DNA of 15,224 nt from an uncultured Bacteroides sp. (GCF_949298305.1 NZ_CASFWU010000069.1:1-15224), one strand, 5' to 3'. Positions 1 to 6,824 are shown, counted from the first letter of the stretch. The notes: generated from the letters alone by a model not told the origin. A program made the numbers and translations.

Positions 1-2
1 TG

Positions 3-119
3 ACCACGCGCCACGCGACTCTACCAAATATACATGTAACAAAACAATTCGAAGGCCGCACAATCCGCCTTGCAGCCACAAACGAAACGGACAGCTCCCT
101 GCCCTTGGACAGCATTTGA
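3..119 (+). CDS. Possible C-terminal end of an unidentified gene
   Basis: This frame is open from the left edge to a TGA at 117-119 and would give the last 38 residues of a protein, ending SLPLDSI. Codon use (CGC, ATC, CTG, GAC, AGC) resembles the coding parts of the window, and a rightward terminator follows at 224-250, as expected for a gene entering from the left. No family can be named from so short a tail. Other frames on both strands are also open across part of this stretch, so the call rests on codon composition and context only. Confidence 0.3.
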   Translation, partial: TTRHATLPNIHVTKQFEGRTIRLAATNETDSSLPLDSI

Positions 120-181
120 TGGCAGAACGGACGCGCGGGCAAATTGCCCAGAATCACAGCGTCCTGCAAGGGGATTTACAT

Positions 182-213
182 AAAAAAAACGAGTAAGTTA
201 TCAAAACTTCTCG
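182..213 (-). terminator. Leftward intrinsic terminator
   Basis: Read on the minus strand, CGAGAAGTT (213-205) pairs with AACTT plus CTCG (199-190, one bulged base), with a short AT-rich loop. Eight consecutive T follow (189-182). This is a weak-stem, strong-U-tract terminator for leftward transcription, and it lies downstream of the leftward promoter at 455-485. Confidence 0.5.
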
Positions 214-223
214 CTTCCGGCAT

Positions 224-250
224 AAGAAAAGCCATAAGGCTTTTCTTTTT
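224..250 (+). terminator. Rightward intrinsic terminator
   Basis: There is a perfect 10-bp inverted repeat: AAGAAAAGCC at 224-233 and GGCTTTTCTT at 238-247, with loop ATAA and a T-rich tail on the plus strand. It would end transcription entering from the left edge. On the minus strand the hairpin forms but lacks a T tail. Confidence 0.6.
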
Positions 251-286
251 GTACACATCAATGTTTCCTAAAACCAATCTTCTTTT

Positions 287-398
287 TACCTTAAAAAATA
301 ACTAAAAATACCTATCTAAAGTCTTTATTACCTATTAAAACACAAATACCTAATTCTATATTTTAAACCTATGAAAACTGATAATTCATTATTTACCT
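287..398. repeat. Quasi-periodic TACCT motif cluster
   Basis: In a roughly 110-bp AT-rich stretch the pentamer TACCT occurs at 287, 309, 329, 347 and 394, with a variant AACCT at 366. Intervals are 22, 20, 18, 19 and 28 bp, near two helical turns for most. The stretch has no gene. It could be a degenerate repeat or a protein-binding array, or chance in low-complexity DNA. Confidence 0.35.
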
Positions 399-454
399 TT
401 AACTAACCCTTATTGTTATATTCATATCTTATCTACTGTTTCCCAACAGCACTG

Positions 455-485
455 CAAAGATAAAACATTCTCAGGTATGCACAAA
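455..485 (-). promoter_or_regulatory. Leftward sigma-ABfr-type promoter
   Basis: On the minus strand TTTG (485-482) is followed by a 19-bp spacer and TATCTTTG (462-455), an exact match to the Bacteroides TTTG-N19-21-TAnnTTTG consensus. It points away from eda into the gene-poor spacer, so its product is not one of the annotated proteins. Confidence 0.5.
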
Positions 486-589
486 TAAGTTTGGGAATTT
501 TAGCACTCTGCCTAACATTGTTTTATAGATAGGGCGTGTTTTTTACACTTGTAAACGTTCTTTCTTCCAAGAGGGCGATTCATGACCAC

Positions 590-638
590 AAAAACAGGCC
601 ACTGAAGGAAGCGCTTGCACACCTCTCTTCAATGGCCT
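590..638 (-). terminator. Terminator of the kdgK-eda operon
   Basis: Read leftward, AGGCCATTGAAG (638-627) pairs with CTTCAGTGGCCT (607-596) over 12 positions including one G-U pair. The loop is 19 nt, and G plus five T follow (595-590). It lies 34 bp beyond the eda stop codon. A 10-bp tandem duplication (CCTTTAAACA at 642-651 and 652-661) sits between the stop codon and the stem. Confidence 0.75.
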
Positions 639-671
639 TTCCCTTTAAACACCTTTAAACAAAACGATTTA

Positions 672-1346
672 TCAAGCTTTCTTTCTTGCTTCCGCAATGT
701 ACCCTAAAGCCTCGCGACATTTGTCGGTCACATACGTCCAGTCTTCTGCAGCAACCTTCTCTGCCGGGAAAAGTTTAGACCCCATTCCCACACAAAATAC
801 GCCGGCCTTAATCCAGGCAGTCAGATTCTCCTGAGTAGGTTCCACGCCACCGGTCACCATCAATTTAGACCACGGCATAGGCGCCAACAAACCCTTCACC
901 AGCTTGGGTCCCAACACATCGCCGGGGAATACCTTGCAAAGGTCACAGCCTACCTCTTGAGCAAATCCTACCTCAGAAACACTACCGCAGCCGGGCGTAT
1001 AGGGAACCAGGCGACGATTGCAAACCTTGGCTATCTCGGGATTGAACAGAGGACCCACAATGAAGTTAGCCCCTAACTGCAGGTAAAGCGCCGCCGTAGC
1101 AGGATCGACAACGGAACCTACCCCCATGGCCATTTCAGGACATTCCTTGGCCGCGAATTTAACGACTTCAGCAAAGACCTCATGAGCAAAGTCACCGCGG
1201 TTCGTAAATTCAAAAGCACGTACGCCACCTTCGTAGCAAGCCTTCACCACCTTTTTTGCCACTTCTGCATTCTTATGATAGAACACGGGAACCATACCGG
1301 TAGAACCGATCTTGTCCAACACAGCAATTTTATCAAATTTAGCCAT
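672..1346 (-). CDS. eda: 2-dehydro-3-deoxyphosphogluconate (KDPG) aldolase
   Basis: A 224-residue class I aldolase that cleaves KDPG to pyruvate and glyceraldehyde 3-phosphate in the cytoplasm, the last step of the Entner-Doudoroff and hexuronate routes. The single-domain TIM barrel shows the family landmarks. Glu46 in FEFTNRG is the likely general acid/base, Lys138 in CDLCKVFPGD is the Schiff-base lysine, and VTGGV (164-168) belongs to the phosphate site. Length is close to E. coli Eda (213 residues). It is the second gene of a leftward operon, 49 bp after kdgK, whose product it consumes. The ATG at 1346 gives the normal family N-terminus; only an A/G-rich stretch precedes it. A strong leftward terminator follows. 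Confidence 0.95.
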   Translation of the reverse strand: MAKFDKIAVLDKIGSTGMVPVFYHKNAEVAKKVVKACYEGGVRAFEFTNRGDFAHEVFAEVVKFAAKECPEMAMGVGSVVDPATAALYLQLGANFIVGPLFNPEIAKVCNRRLVPYTPGCGSVSEVGFAQEVGCDLCKVFPGDVLGPKLVKGLLAPMPWSKLMVTGGVEPTQENLTAWIKAGVFCVGMGSKLFPAEKVAAEDWTYVTDKCREALGYIAEARKKA

Positions 1347-1395
1347 TATTCTCTTTTTTATTATTCACAAATTAAACAATCATTTCTGCACGACC

Positions 1396-2421
1396 TTACC
1401 GCTGTACGCGTCCGCTTGCATCGCCTCCGGCCAACGCCTCCACTTCTTCGGCCGAAACCAAATTGAAATCGCCATTGATGGTATGCTTCAAAGCCGATGC
1501 CGCTACTGCAAATTCCAATGCAGCGCCCTGACTGGACTTGGTCAACAGACCATGAATGATTCCGCCAGAGAAAGAGTCACCCCCTCCCACACGATCGATG
1601 ATGGGGTTAATGTCGTAACGTTTGGATTCATAAAACTCCTCACCGTTGTATATCATCGCTTTCCAACCATTGTGCGTAGCGGAGAAAGACTCGCGCAGAG
1701 TAGAAACGACATATTTAAAACCGAATTCCTTTGCCATAGCCTTAAAGATGCCCTTATAGCCTTCAGCATCGGTCTTGCCGCCTTCCACATCGGCTTCGGG
1801 CTTGAATCCCAGGCAGAGTTCGGCATCTTCTTCGTTGCCTATGCAAACATCGACATACTTCATCAAAGGCTTCATGATGGATTGCGCCTTCTCCTTAGTC
1901 CAAAGCTTCTTACGGAAGTTGAGGTCGACAGACACAGTCACGCCGTGACGTTTGGCAGCCTCGCAAGCCAGACGGGTCAGCTCGGCGGCCTTATCGGAAA
2001 TGGCAGGAGTTATGCCCGACCAATGGAACCAGTCAGCCCCTTCCATGATGGCATCAAAATCAAAATCGGAAGGCTCAGCTTCTGCGATGGCAGAATGAGC
2101 ACGGTCATAGATAACCTTGCTGGGGCGCATGGAAGCTCCTGTCTCCAGATAATAAATGCCCACACGGTCGCCACCACGTGCGATGAAGTCAGTCTTCACG
2201 CCGTATTTACGCAAAGCATTTACAGCCGACTGGCCGATTTCGTGCTTCGGCAGCTTGGTAACGAAATAAGCGTCATGCCCATAATTGGCACAACTGACAG
2301 CGACATTAGCCTCGCCGCCTCCATATACCACGTCAAAAGAATCGGATTGCACAAAGCGGGTATTACCCGGAGTAGACAAGCGCAGCATGATTTCACCTAA
2401 TGTAACGATTTTCTTTCCCAT
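1396..2421 (-). CDS. kdgK: 2-keto-3-deoxygluconate kinase (PfkB family)
   Basis: A 341-residue ribokinase/PfkB-fold sugar kinase that phosphorylates 2-keto-3-deoxygluconate to KDPG with ATP. The N-terminal glycine-rich signature GGGEANVAV is at 34-42. The C-terminal signature reads DRVGGGDSF, with the catalytic base at Asp282 and the anion hole in GGGD (279-282). The usual DTxGAGD is therefore DRVGGGD here, a variant seen in KDG kinases. Position next to eda and opposite a LacI regulator plus uxaA fixes the substrate better than the fold alone; fructokinase is the main alternative. It is the first gene of the leftward operon, with a leader of about 130 nt after the promoter at 2561-2589. A long open frame on the opposite strand across this gene is a shadow. 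Confidence 0.92.
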   Translation of the reverse strand: MGKKIVTLGEIMLRLSTPGNTRFVQSDSFDVVYGGGEANVAVSCANYGHDAYFVTKLPKHEIGQSAVNALRKYGVKTDFIARGGDRVGIYYLETGASMRPSKVIYDRAHSAIAEAEPSDFDFDAIMEGADWFHWSGITPAISDKAAELTRLACEAAKRHGVTVSVDLNFRKKLWTKEKAQSIMKPLMKYVDVCIGNEEDAELCLGFKPEADVEGGKTDAEGYKGIFKAMAKEFGFKYVVSTLRESFSATHNGWKAMIYNGEEFYESKRYDINPIIDRVGGGDSFSGGIIHGLLTKSSQGAALEFAVAASALKHTINGDFNLVSAEEVEALAGGDASGRVQR

Positions 2422-2547
2422 TTTTTCGGTTTTTAAATAAGTTGATTTAACTTTATCCTTTCAATCTATCATTCAAGCACCTAAATCAAAGTTAACAAGT
2501 TGATTCAATGAAAATAAGGAAGGAGCAACAAGCATCCCCCAAGGCTT

Positions 2548-2563
2548 TCGTGTGCGGGCACAA
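2548..2563. promoter_or_regulatory. Candidate LacI-type operator, site 1
   Basis: A 16-bp CG-centred partial dyad, TCGTGTGCGGGCACAA, containing the perfect inner palindrome TGTGC-GG-GCACA. It overlaps the -7 box and the expected start of the leftward kdgK-eda transcript, a position suited to repression. It differs from site 2 (2630-2645) at only 2 of 16 bases. The adjacent LacI-family protein is the obvious ligand, by inference. Confidence 0.55.
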
Positions 2564-2589
2564 AGGTACGTTTTTTTTTGAAATACAAA
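2561..2589 (-). promoter_or_regulatory. Promoter for kdgK-eda
   Basis: On the minus strand TTTG (2589-2586), a 17-bp spacer and TACCTTTG (2568-2561) fit the Bacteroides consensus with a slightly short spacer. Transcription would begin near 2554, leaving a leader of about 130 nt. That leader holds two dyads sharing the 9-mer AAGTTGATT: AAGTT-GATTT-AACTT at 2439-2453 and AATCAA-N10-TTGATT at 2484-2505. Confidence 0.6.
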
Positions 2590-2606
2590 AAATTATCGTA
2601 TATTTG
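2577..2606 (+). promoter_or_regulatory. Promoter for the LacI regulator and uxaA
   Basis: TTTG (2577-2580), an 18-bp spacer and TATATTTG (2599-2606) match the Bacteroides consensus. It is back-to-back with, and its -33 box lies inside, the leftward kdgK promoter, so one bound protein could affect both. Transcription would start near 2613, upstream of operator site 2. Confidence 0.6.
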
Positions 2607-2629
2607 TGTCGAAAATTTTAAGATTATTA

Positions 2630-2645
2630 TTGTGTACGGGCACAA
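2630..2645. promoter_or_regulatory. Candidate LacI-type operator, site 2
   Basis: A 16-bp CG-centred dyad, TTGTGTACGGGCACAA, with perfect 5-bp outer arms TTGTG/CACAA. It lies about 25-40 bp after the rightward -7 box, just downstream of the expected start, where it could act as a roadblock and autoregulate the LacI gene. The centre-to-centre distance to site 1 is 82 bp, near eight helical turns, compatible with looping by a tetramer. Confidence 0.55.
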
Positions 2646-2658
2646 AAGGACGGTCTGC

Positions 2659-2760
2659 ATGGCCAAAAACAAGGACAAGCCTCGCATGAACAAGTTCCTA
2701 ATATGGGTTCATACTTGGGAAAACGCCGTTTCTCCACGTACACCGCAAAAAATGGCTTGA
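2659..2760 (+). CDS. Candidate upstream ORF coupled to the regulator
   Basis: A 33-codon frame from ATG 2659 to TGA 2758-2760, starting MAKNKDKPR and ending TPQKMA. It has an AAAAGGA sequence 8 nt before its ATG, a better ribosome-binding site than most genes here. Its stop lies 1 bp before the ATG of the LacI-family gene, so ribosomes could re-initiate there. The peptide is basic with a short aromatic middle (FLIWVHTW). No family is recognised. It could be a chance frame in the leader; its tight placement is the only argument for function. Confidence 0.3.
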   Translation: MAKNKDKPRMNKFLIWVHTWENAVSPRTPQKMA

Positions 2761-2761
2761 A

Positions 2762-3817
2762 ATGGAACGAATCAGGATTAAAGACATTGCCAGAATGGCA
2801 GATGTATCGGTTGGTACAGTAGACCGCGTGATACATGGGCGGAGCGGCGTATCGGAGTCCAGCCGGAAACGGGTGGAAGAGATATTGAAAAGGCTGGACT
2901 ACCAGCCCAACATGTATGCCAGCGCCCTCGCCTCGAACAAAAAATACACGTTTGCCTGCCTGCTTCCCCAACATGAAAAAGGAGAGTATTGGACTGACGT
3001 GGAAGCAGGCATTGAAAAAGCGCTCGCAACTTATTCGGACTTCAACATTGCGATAGCCATCAGCTACTATGACCCCTATGACTATCATTCATTCGGCGCA
3101 AATGCACAGAAGGTGTTGGAACAGACCCCGGACGGAGTACTGTTTGCCCCAACCGCACCGCAGTATACCAAACCATTTACCGACGGACTCATTCTGCGGA
3201 ATATACCTTATATATATATAGATTCCAACATCCGCGAGGAACCAGCCCTCTCTTTCTTCGGACAGAATTCATACAAAAGCGGATACTTTGCGGCACGCAT
3301 GCTGATGCTACTGGCCGGAAATGACGCAAAGGAAATAGTCATCTTCCGTAAAATCAACGAAGGGGTGGTCGGTTCGAACCAACAGATACGCAGAGAAATT
3401 GGGTTCCGCAAGTACATGGATGAGAAGCACCCGCTGTGCCACATTTGGGAACTGGACCTCCACGCCAAACGAGACGGAGAGGACGAGCAGATGCTGGACC
3501 ATTTCTTCAGGGAACATCCCGAAGTAAACAATGGAATCACCTTCAACTCCAAAGCCTACATTATTGGCGAATACCTTCAGAAACGCTCCATGACAAGCTT
3601 CAACCTCATGGGTTACGATTTGCTACGACGCAATGTAGAATGCCTGAAGCAGGGCAGCATCTTCTTCCTCATAGCCCAACAGCCCAACCTGCAGGGTTTC
3701 AACGGCATCAAAACATTGTGCGACCATCTAATATTGAAAAAGGAAGTAGAACGAGAAAACTTTATGCCGATAGACTTGCTGACCAAGGAAAACATTGATT
3801 TCTACTACATCAAATAA
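2762..3817 (+). CDS. LacI-family transcriptional regulator of hexuronate use
   Basis: A 351-residue repressor-type protein. Residues 4-38 form the LacI helix-turn-helix (IKDIARMADVSVGTVDRVI, recognition helix about 16-24), then a hinge helix around YASALAS with the minor-groove leucine. From about residue 60 onward comes a periplasmic-binding-protein-like effector domain of the sugar type. Length is normal for the family. The VSVGTVDRV recognition helix differs from LacI (VSYQTVSRV), so the operator should differ too; two CG-centred dyads flank its promoter. It is divergent from kdgK-eda and 58 bp upstream of uxaA with no good promoter between, so it is probably cotranscribed with uxaA. A pathway sugar acid such as KDG or a hexuronate is the likely inducer, by inference from context. 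Confidence 0.88.
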   Translation: MERIRIKDIARMADVSVGTVDRVIHGRSGVSESSRKRVEEILKRLDYQPNMYASALASNKKYTFACLLPQHEKGEYWTDVEAGIEKALATYSDFNIAIAISYYDPYDYHSFGANAQKVLEQTPDGVLFAPTAPQYTKPFTDGLILRNIPYIYIDSNIREEPALSFFGQNSYKSGYFAARMLMLLAGNDAKEIVIFRKINEGVVGSNQQIRREIGFRKYMDEKHPLCHIWELDLHAKRDGEDEQMLDHFFREHPEVNNGITFNSKAYIIGEYLQKRSMTSFNLMGYDLLRRNVECLKQGSIFFLIAQQPNLQGFNGIKTLCDHLILKKEVERENFMPIDLLTKENIDFYYIK

Positions 3818-3875
3818 TAAGAGGCCACATGCTACATAAATAACAGACAATGAACCAACCAATTGATTAATTTGC

Positions 3876-5366
3876 ATGGAAACAAAGTATCTGAGAATCA
3901 ATCCGGCCGACAATGTGGCCGTAGCCATCGTGGCACTTCCGGCAGGTGAAAAGCTGAACGTGGAAGGCCATGAAATCACCCTGAATGAGAACATTCCTGC
4001 CGGACACAAGTTTGCCTTGAAAGACCTTGCCGCAGGAGAAAACATCATCAAGTACGGCTACCCCATAGGCCACGCGCTGAAAGCGCAGAAGCAAGGTGAC
4101 TGGATGAACGAAAACAACATCAAGACCAACCTGGCCGGATTATTGGAGTATACCTACACCCCCGTCAATGCCGACCTGGACATTCCGCACAAGGGACTCA
4201 CCTTCAAAGGATATCGCCGCAAGAACGGCGACGTAGGAGTACGCAACGAAGTATGGATTGTACCGACCGTGGGCTGCGTGAACGGCATTGCCAACCAGCT
4301 GGCCGAAGGCCTGCGCCGCGAAACAGGCTGTCAGGGCGTGGACGCCATCATGGCCTACCCCCACAACTACGGCTGCTCGCAACTGGGTGATGACCACGAA
4401 AACACCAAGAAAATTCTGCGCGACCTGGTGCTGCACCCCAATGCCGGAGCCGTACTGGTAGTAGGCCTGGGATGCGAAAACAACCAGCCGGACGTCTTCC
4501 GTGAATTCTTGGGTGACTATGACCAGGAGCGCATTAAATTCATGGTAGTGCAAAAGGTTGCCGATGAATACGAGGAAGGCATGAAGCTGCTACGCGAGCT
4601 CTATGCCAAAGCCAGCCTGGACGTGCGTGACGACGTACCTCTGAGCGAACTGCGCGTGGGCTTGAAGTGCGGCGGCTCGGACGGGTTCTCCGGTATCACC
4701 GCCAATCCGCTTCTGGGCATGTTCTCCGACTTCCTGGTAGCGCAGGGAGGTACCAGTGTACTGACAGAAGTACCTGAAATGTTCGGAGCCGAAACGATTC
4801 TGATGAACCGTTGCCGCACGAAAGAACTGTTTGACCAAACGGTGAAGCTGATTAACGACTTTAAGGAATACTTCCTCTCGCACGGAGAACCCGTCGGCGA
4901 GAATCCCTCGCCGGGCAACAAGGCGGGAGGCATCTCCACACTGGAAGACAAGGCGCTTGGATGCACACAGAAGTGCGGAAAGAGCTACGTGGAAGGCGTA
5001 CTTCCCTACGGCGAACGGCTGAAGGTAAAGGGACTGAACCTGCTTTCCGCTCCCGGCAACGACCTGGTGGCTGCCACCGCGCTGGCTTCGAGCGGATGCC
5101 ACATGGTACTCTTCACAACAGGACGCGGTACGCCTTTCGGCACTTACGTACCCACCATGAAGATTTCCACCAGCTCTACCCTGGCCAAGAACAAGCCGGG
5201 ATGGATTGATTTCAACGCAGGAGTCATTCTGGAAAACGAACCGATGGAGAAAACCTGCGAACGCTTCATCGACTACGTGATTAGCGTAGCCAGCGGCGAA
5301 TTTGTCAACAACGAAAAGAAGGGCTACAAGGAAATTGCCATCTTCAAGACGGGTGTCACCCTCTGA
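3876..5366 (+). CDS. uxaA: Altronate dehydratase
   Basis: A 496-residue enzyme that removes water from D-altronate to give 2-keto-3-deoxygluconate (EC 4.2.1.7), the substrate of the KdgK encoded nearby. Residues 1 to about 95 are the SAF domain (GYPIGHA at 61-67). The rest is the galactarate/altronate dehydratase domain with conserved blocks GYRRKNGDVGVRN (112-124), PHNYGCSQLGDDH (162-174), GLGCEN (197-202), CGGSDGFSGITANPLLG (265-281), LGCTQKCG (361-368) and TTGRGTPFG (414-422). The family uses a divalent iron-type metal. Length nearly equals E. coli UxaA (495). Galactarate dehydratase GarD is the nearest alternative, but kdgK and eda as neighbours favour altronate. No uxaB or uxaC is in the window. 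A strong terminator follows. Confidence 0.93.
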   Translation: METKYLRINPADNVAVAIVALPAGEKLNVEGHEITLNENIPAGHKFALKDLAAGENIIKYGYPIGHALKAQKQGDWMNENNIKTNLAGLLEYTYTPVNADLDIPHKGLTFKGYRRKNGDVGVRNEVWIVPTVGCVNGIANQLAEGLRRETGCQGVDAIMAYPHNYGCSQLGDDHENTKKILRDLVLHPNAGAVLVVGLGCENNQPDVFREFLGDYDQERIKFMVVQKVADEYEEGMKLLRELYAKASLDVRDDVPLSELRVGLKCGGSDGFSGITANPLLGMFSDFLVAQGGTSVLTEVPEMFGAETILMNRCRTKELFDQTVKLINDFKEYFLSHGEPVGENPSPGNKAGGISTLEDKALGCTQKCGKSYVEGVLPYGERLKVKGLNLLSAPGNDLVAATALASSGCHMVLFTTGRGTPFGTYVPTMKISTSSTLAKNKPGWIDFNAGVILENEPMEKTCERFIDYVISVASGEFVNNEKKGYKEIAIFKTGVTL

Positions 5367-5390
5367 CCCCCATCTTAAAAAAAAATGGAC

Positions 5391-5437
5391 GAAAGGAGGA
5401 TGTGCCCAATGGCCGCATTCTCCTTTCTCATTTTTTT
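5391..5437 (+). terminator. Terminator after uxaA
   Basis: GAAAGGAGGATGTG (5391-5404) pairs with CGCATTCTCCTTTC (5414-5427) over 14 positions with two G-U pairs, a 9-nt loop and seven T (5431-5437). It lies 24 bp after the uxaA stop. The next -7 box begins 2 bp after the T tract. Confidence 0.85.
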
Positions 5438-5438
5438 G

Positions 5439-5446
5439 TATCTTCG
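5439..5446 (+). promoter_or_regulatory. Probable promoter -7 box for the antiporter gene
   Basis: TATCTTCG matches TAnnTTTG at 7 of 8 positions and is followed by GC, as is common in these promoters. No TTTG is seen at the usual -33 distance, which falls within the uxaA terminator stem. The start would be near 5453, about 45 nt before the chosen ATG. Confidence 0.45.
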
Positions 5447-5497
5447 CGCCCGATTCGGGAAAAGCCCGAGTCTCACCTCAAAAGCAACAACAAAGAA

Positions 5498-6790
5498 ATG
5501 ACAGAAACAATCCGAAAACAGAAAGGCGGATGGTGGGCCTTAAGCCCACTGGCCGTATTCTTATGTCTATACCTTGTGACCTCACTCCTGATGAACGACT
5601 TCTACAAGGTACCTATCACCGTAGCCTTCCTGTTCTCTTCGTGCTATGCCATAGCCATCACACGGGGTCTCAGGCTCGAACAGCGCCTCTACCAGTTCTC
5701 CGTTGGAGCAGGCAACAAAAACATCCTGCTGATGGTATGGATTTTCATCCTGGCCGGAGCCTTTGCTCAAAGCGCCAAGCAGATGGGAGCCATTGATGCA
5801 ACCGTCAACATGACCCTCCACCTGTTGCCCGACAATCTGTTACTGGCCGGCGTATTCATAGCCGCCTGTTTTATCTCGCTCTCCATCGGCACCAGCGTGG
5901 GCACCATCGTTGCCCTGACACCCGTAGCTGTGGGACTGGCCGAAAAGACCGGCATCGACCTTCCCTACATGGTAGGTATCGTAGTGGGAGGGTCATTTTT
6001 CGGCGACAACCTTTCCTTCATTTCAGATACCACCATTGCCTCTACCAAGACCCAGGATTGCGTGATGAGCGACAAATTCAAAGTCAACTTTCTGATAGTA
6101 GTGCCCGCAGCCGTCATTGTGCTGTGCATCTACATTTTCCAGGGGCTTTCCGTATCAGCCCCACCCCAAGAGCAACCCATCGAGTGGCTGAAGGTGCTCC
6201 CCTACCTCATCGTATTGGGAACAGCCGTAGCAGGGGTCAACGTAACAGTAGTCCTCCTGCTGGGCATTCTCTCGACAGGACTCATCGGTCTGTTCACAGA
6301 CTACACCTTTTTCGAATGGTTCGGGGCCATGGGTGAAGGCATCACCGGGATGGGCGAACTCATCATCATCACCCTACTGGCGGGCGGTATGCTGGAAACC
6401 ATCCGCTACAACGGCGGAATAGACTTCATCATCGGCCGACTGACGCGTCACGTCAAAGGCAAACGGGGTGCCGAGCTGAGCATCGCCGCCCTGGTAGGCA
6501 TAGCCAACCTGTGCACCGCCAACAACACCATTGCCATTATCACTACCGGCCCCATAGCCAAAAACATAGCCATCCGCTTCCATCTGGACCGACGCAAGAC
6601 AGCCAGCATACTGGACACATTCTCGTGTCTGGTGCAGGGGCTCATCCCCTATGGTGCCCAGATGCTGATAGCAGCCGGGTTGGCAGGTCTTTCTCCCTTA
6701 AGCATCATAGGCAACCTCTACTATCCTTTCTGCATGGGTGTGTGCGCCCTGCTGGCCATCCTGCTCCGATACCCCCGCAAATACTCCTGA
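5498..6790 (+). CDS. Na+/H+ antiporter, NhaC family
   Basis: A 430-residue inner-membrane protein with about 11-12 hydrophobic segments. NhaC-family landmarks are SIGTSVGTIVALTP (129-142) and GDNLSFISDTTIAST (169-183), the latter matching the conserved GD-x-SPxSDTT region thought to be near the ion path. A second conserved-looking stretch, ANLCTANNTIAIITTGPIA, lies in the C-terminal half. The family exchanges Na+ for H+; related members exchange malate/lactate, so the exact substrate is not certain. The frame is open back to a GTG at 5402, but that codon lies in the uxaA terminator stem; the ATG at 5498 after the promoter gives a short cytoplasmic lead of charged residues before the first helix, so I chose it. 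It is probably a single-gene unit. Confidence 0.85.
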   Translation: MTETIRKQKGGWWALSPLAVFLCLYLVTSLLMNDFYKVPITVAFLFSSCYAIAITRGLRLEQRLYQFSVGAGNKNILLMVWIFILAGAFAQSAKQMGAIDATVNMTLHLLPDNLLLAGVFIAACFISLSIGTSVGTIVALTPVAVGLAEKTGIDLPYMVGIVVGGSFFGDNLSFISDTTIASTKTQDCVMSDKFKVNFLIVVPAAVIVLCIYIFQGLSVSAPPQEQPIEWLKVLPYLIVLGTAVAGVNVTVVLLLGILSTGLIGLFTDYTFFEWFGAMGEGITGMGELIIITLLAGGMLETIRYNGGIDFIIGRLTRHVKGKRGAELSIAALVGIANLCTANNTIAIITTGPIAKNIAIRFHLDRRKTASILDTFSCLVQGLIPYGAQMLIAAGLAGLSPLSIIGNLYYPFCMGVCALLAILLRYPRKYS

Positions 6791-6824
6791 AAAGAGCCCG
6801 GATTCAAAAAACAGGCAGGAACTC

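Larger units (their letters stand above)
182..449 (-). ncRNA. Candidate small RNA or short leader transcript
   Basis: A Bacteroides-type leftward promoter (485-455) and a leftward terminator (213-182) bracket about 268 bp with no convincing ORF. The expected transcript would be AT-rich in its 5' part and would carry the 10-bp hairpin at 247-224 and the terminator hairpin at its 3' end. This is an inference from promoter and terminator placement only; no known RNA family is recognised. Confidence 0.22.

Noticed and set aside
486..493. Plus-strand TAAGTTTG matching the -7 consensus
   Set aside because: No TTTG lies 19-21 bp upstream and no rightward gene follows.
1312..2400. 362-codon frame on the plus strand across kdgK
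   Set aside because: It is antisense to a clear PfkB kinase, has no family resemblance and lacks a promoter; a shadow of codon bias.
2473..2535. 20-codon minus-strand ORF in the kdgK leader (MLVAPSLFSL start)
   Set aside because: The G-run is directly against the ATG, too close for a ribosome-binding site, and it ends far from kdgK.
5402..5497. GTG-initiated N-terminal extension of the antiporter
   Set aside because: The codon lies inside the uxaA terminator stem and upstream of the likely promoter.
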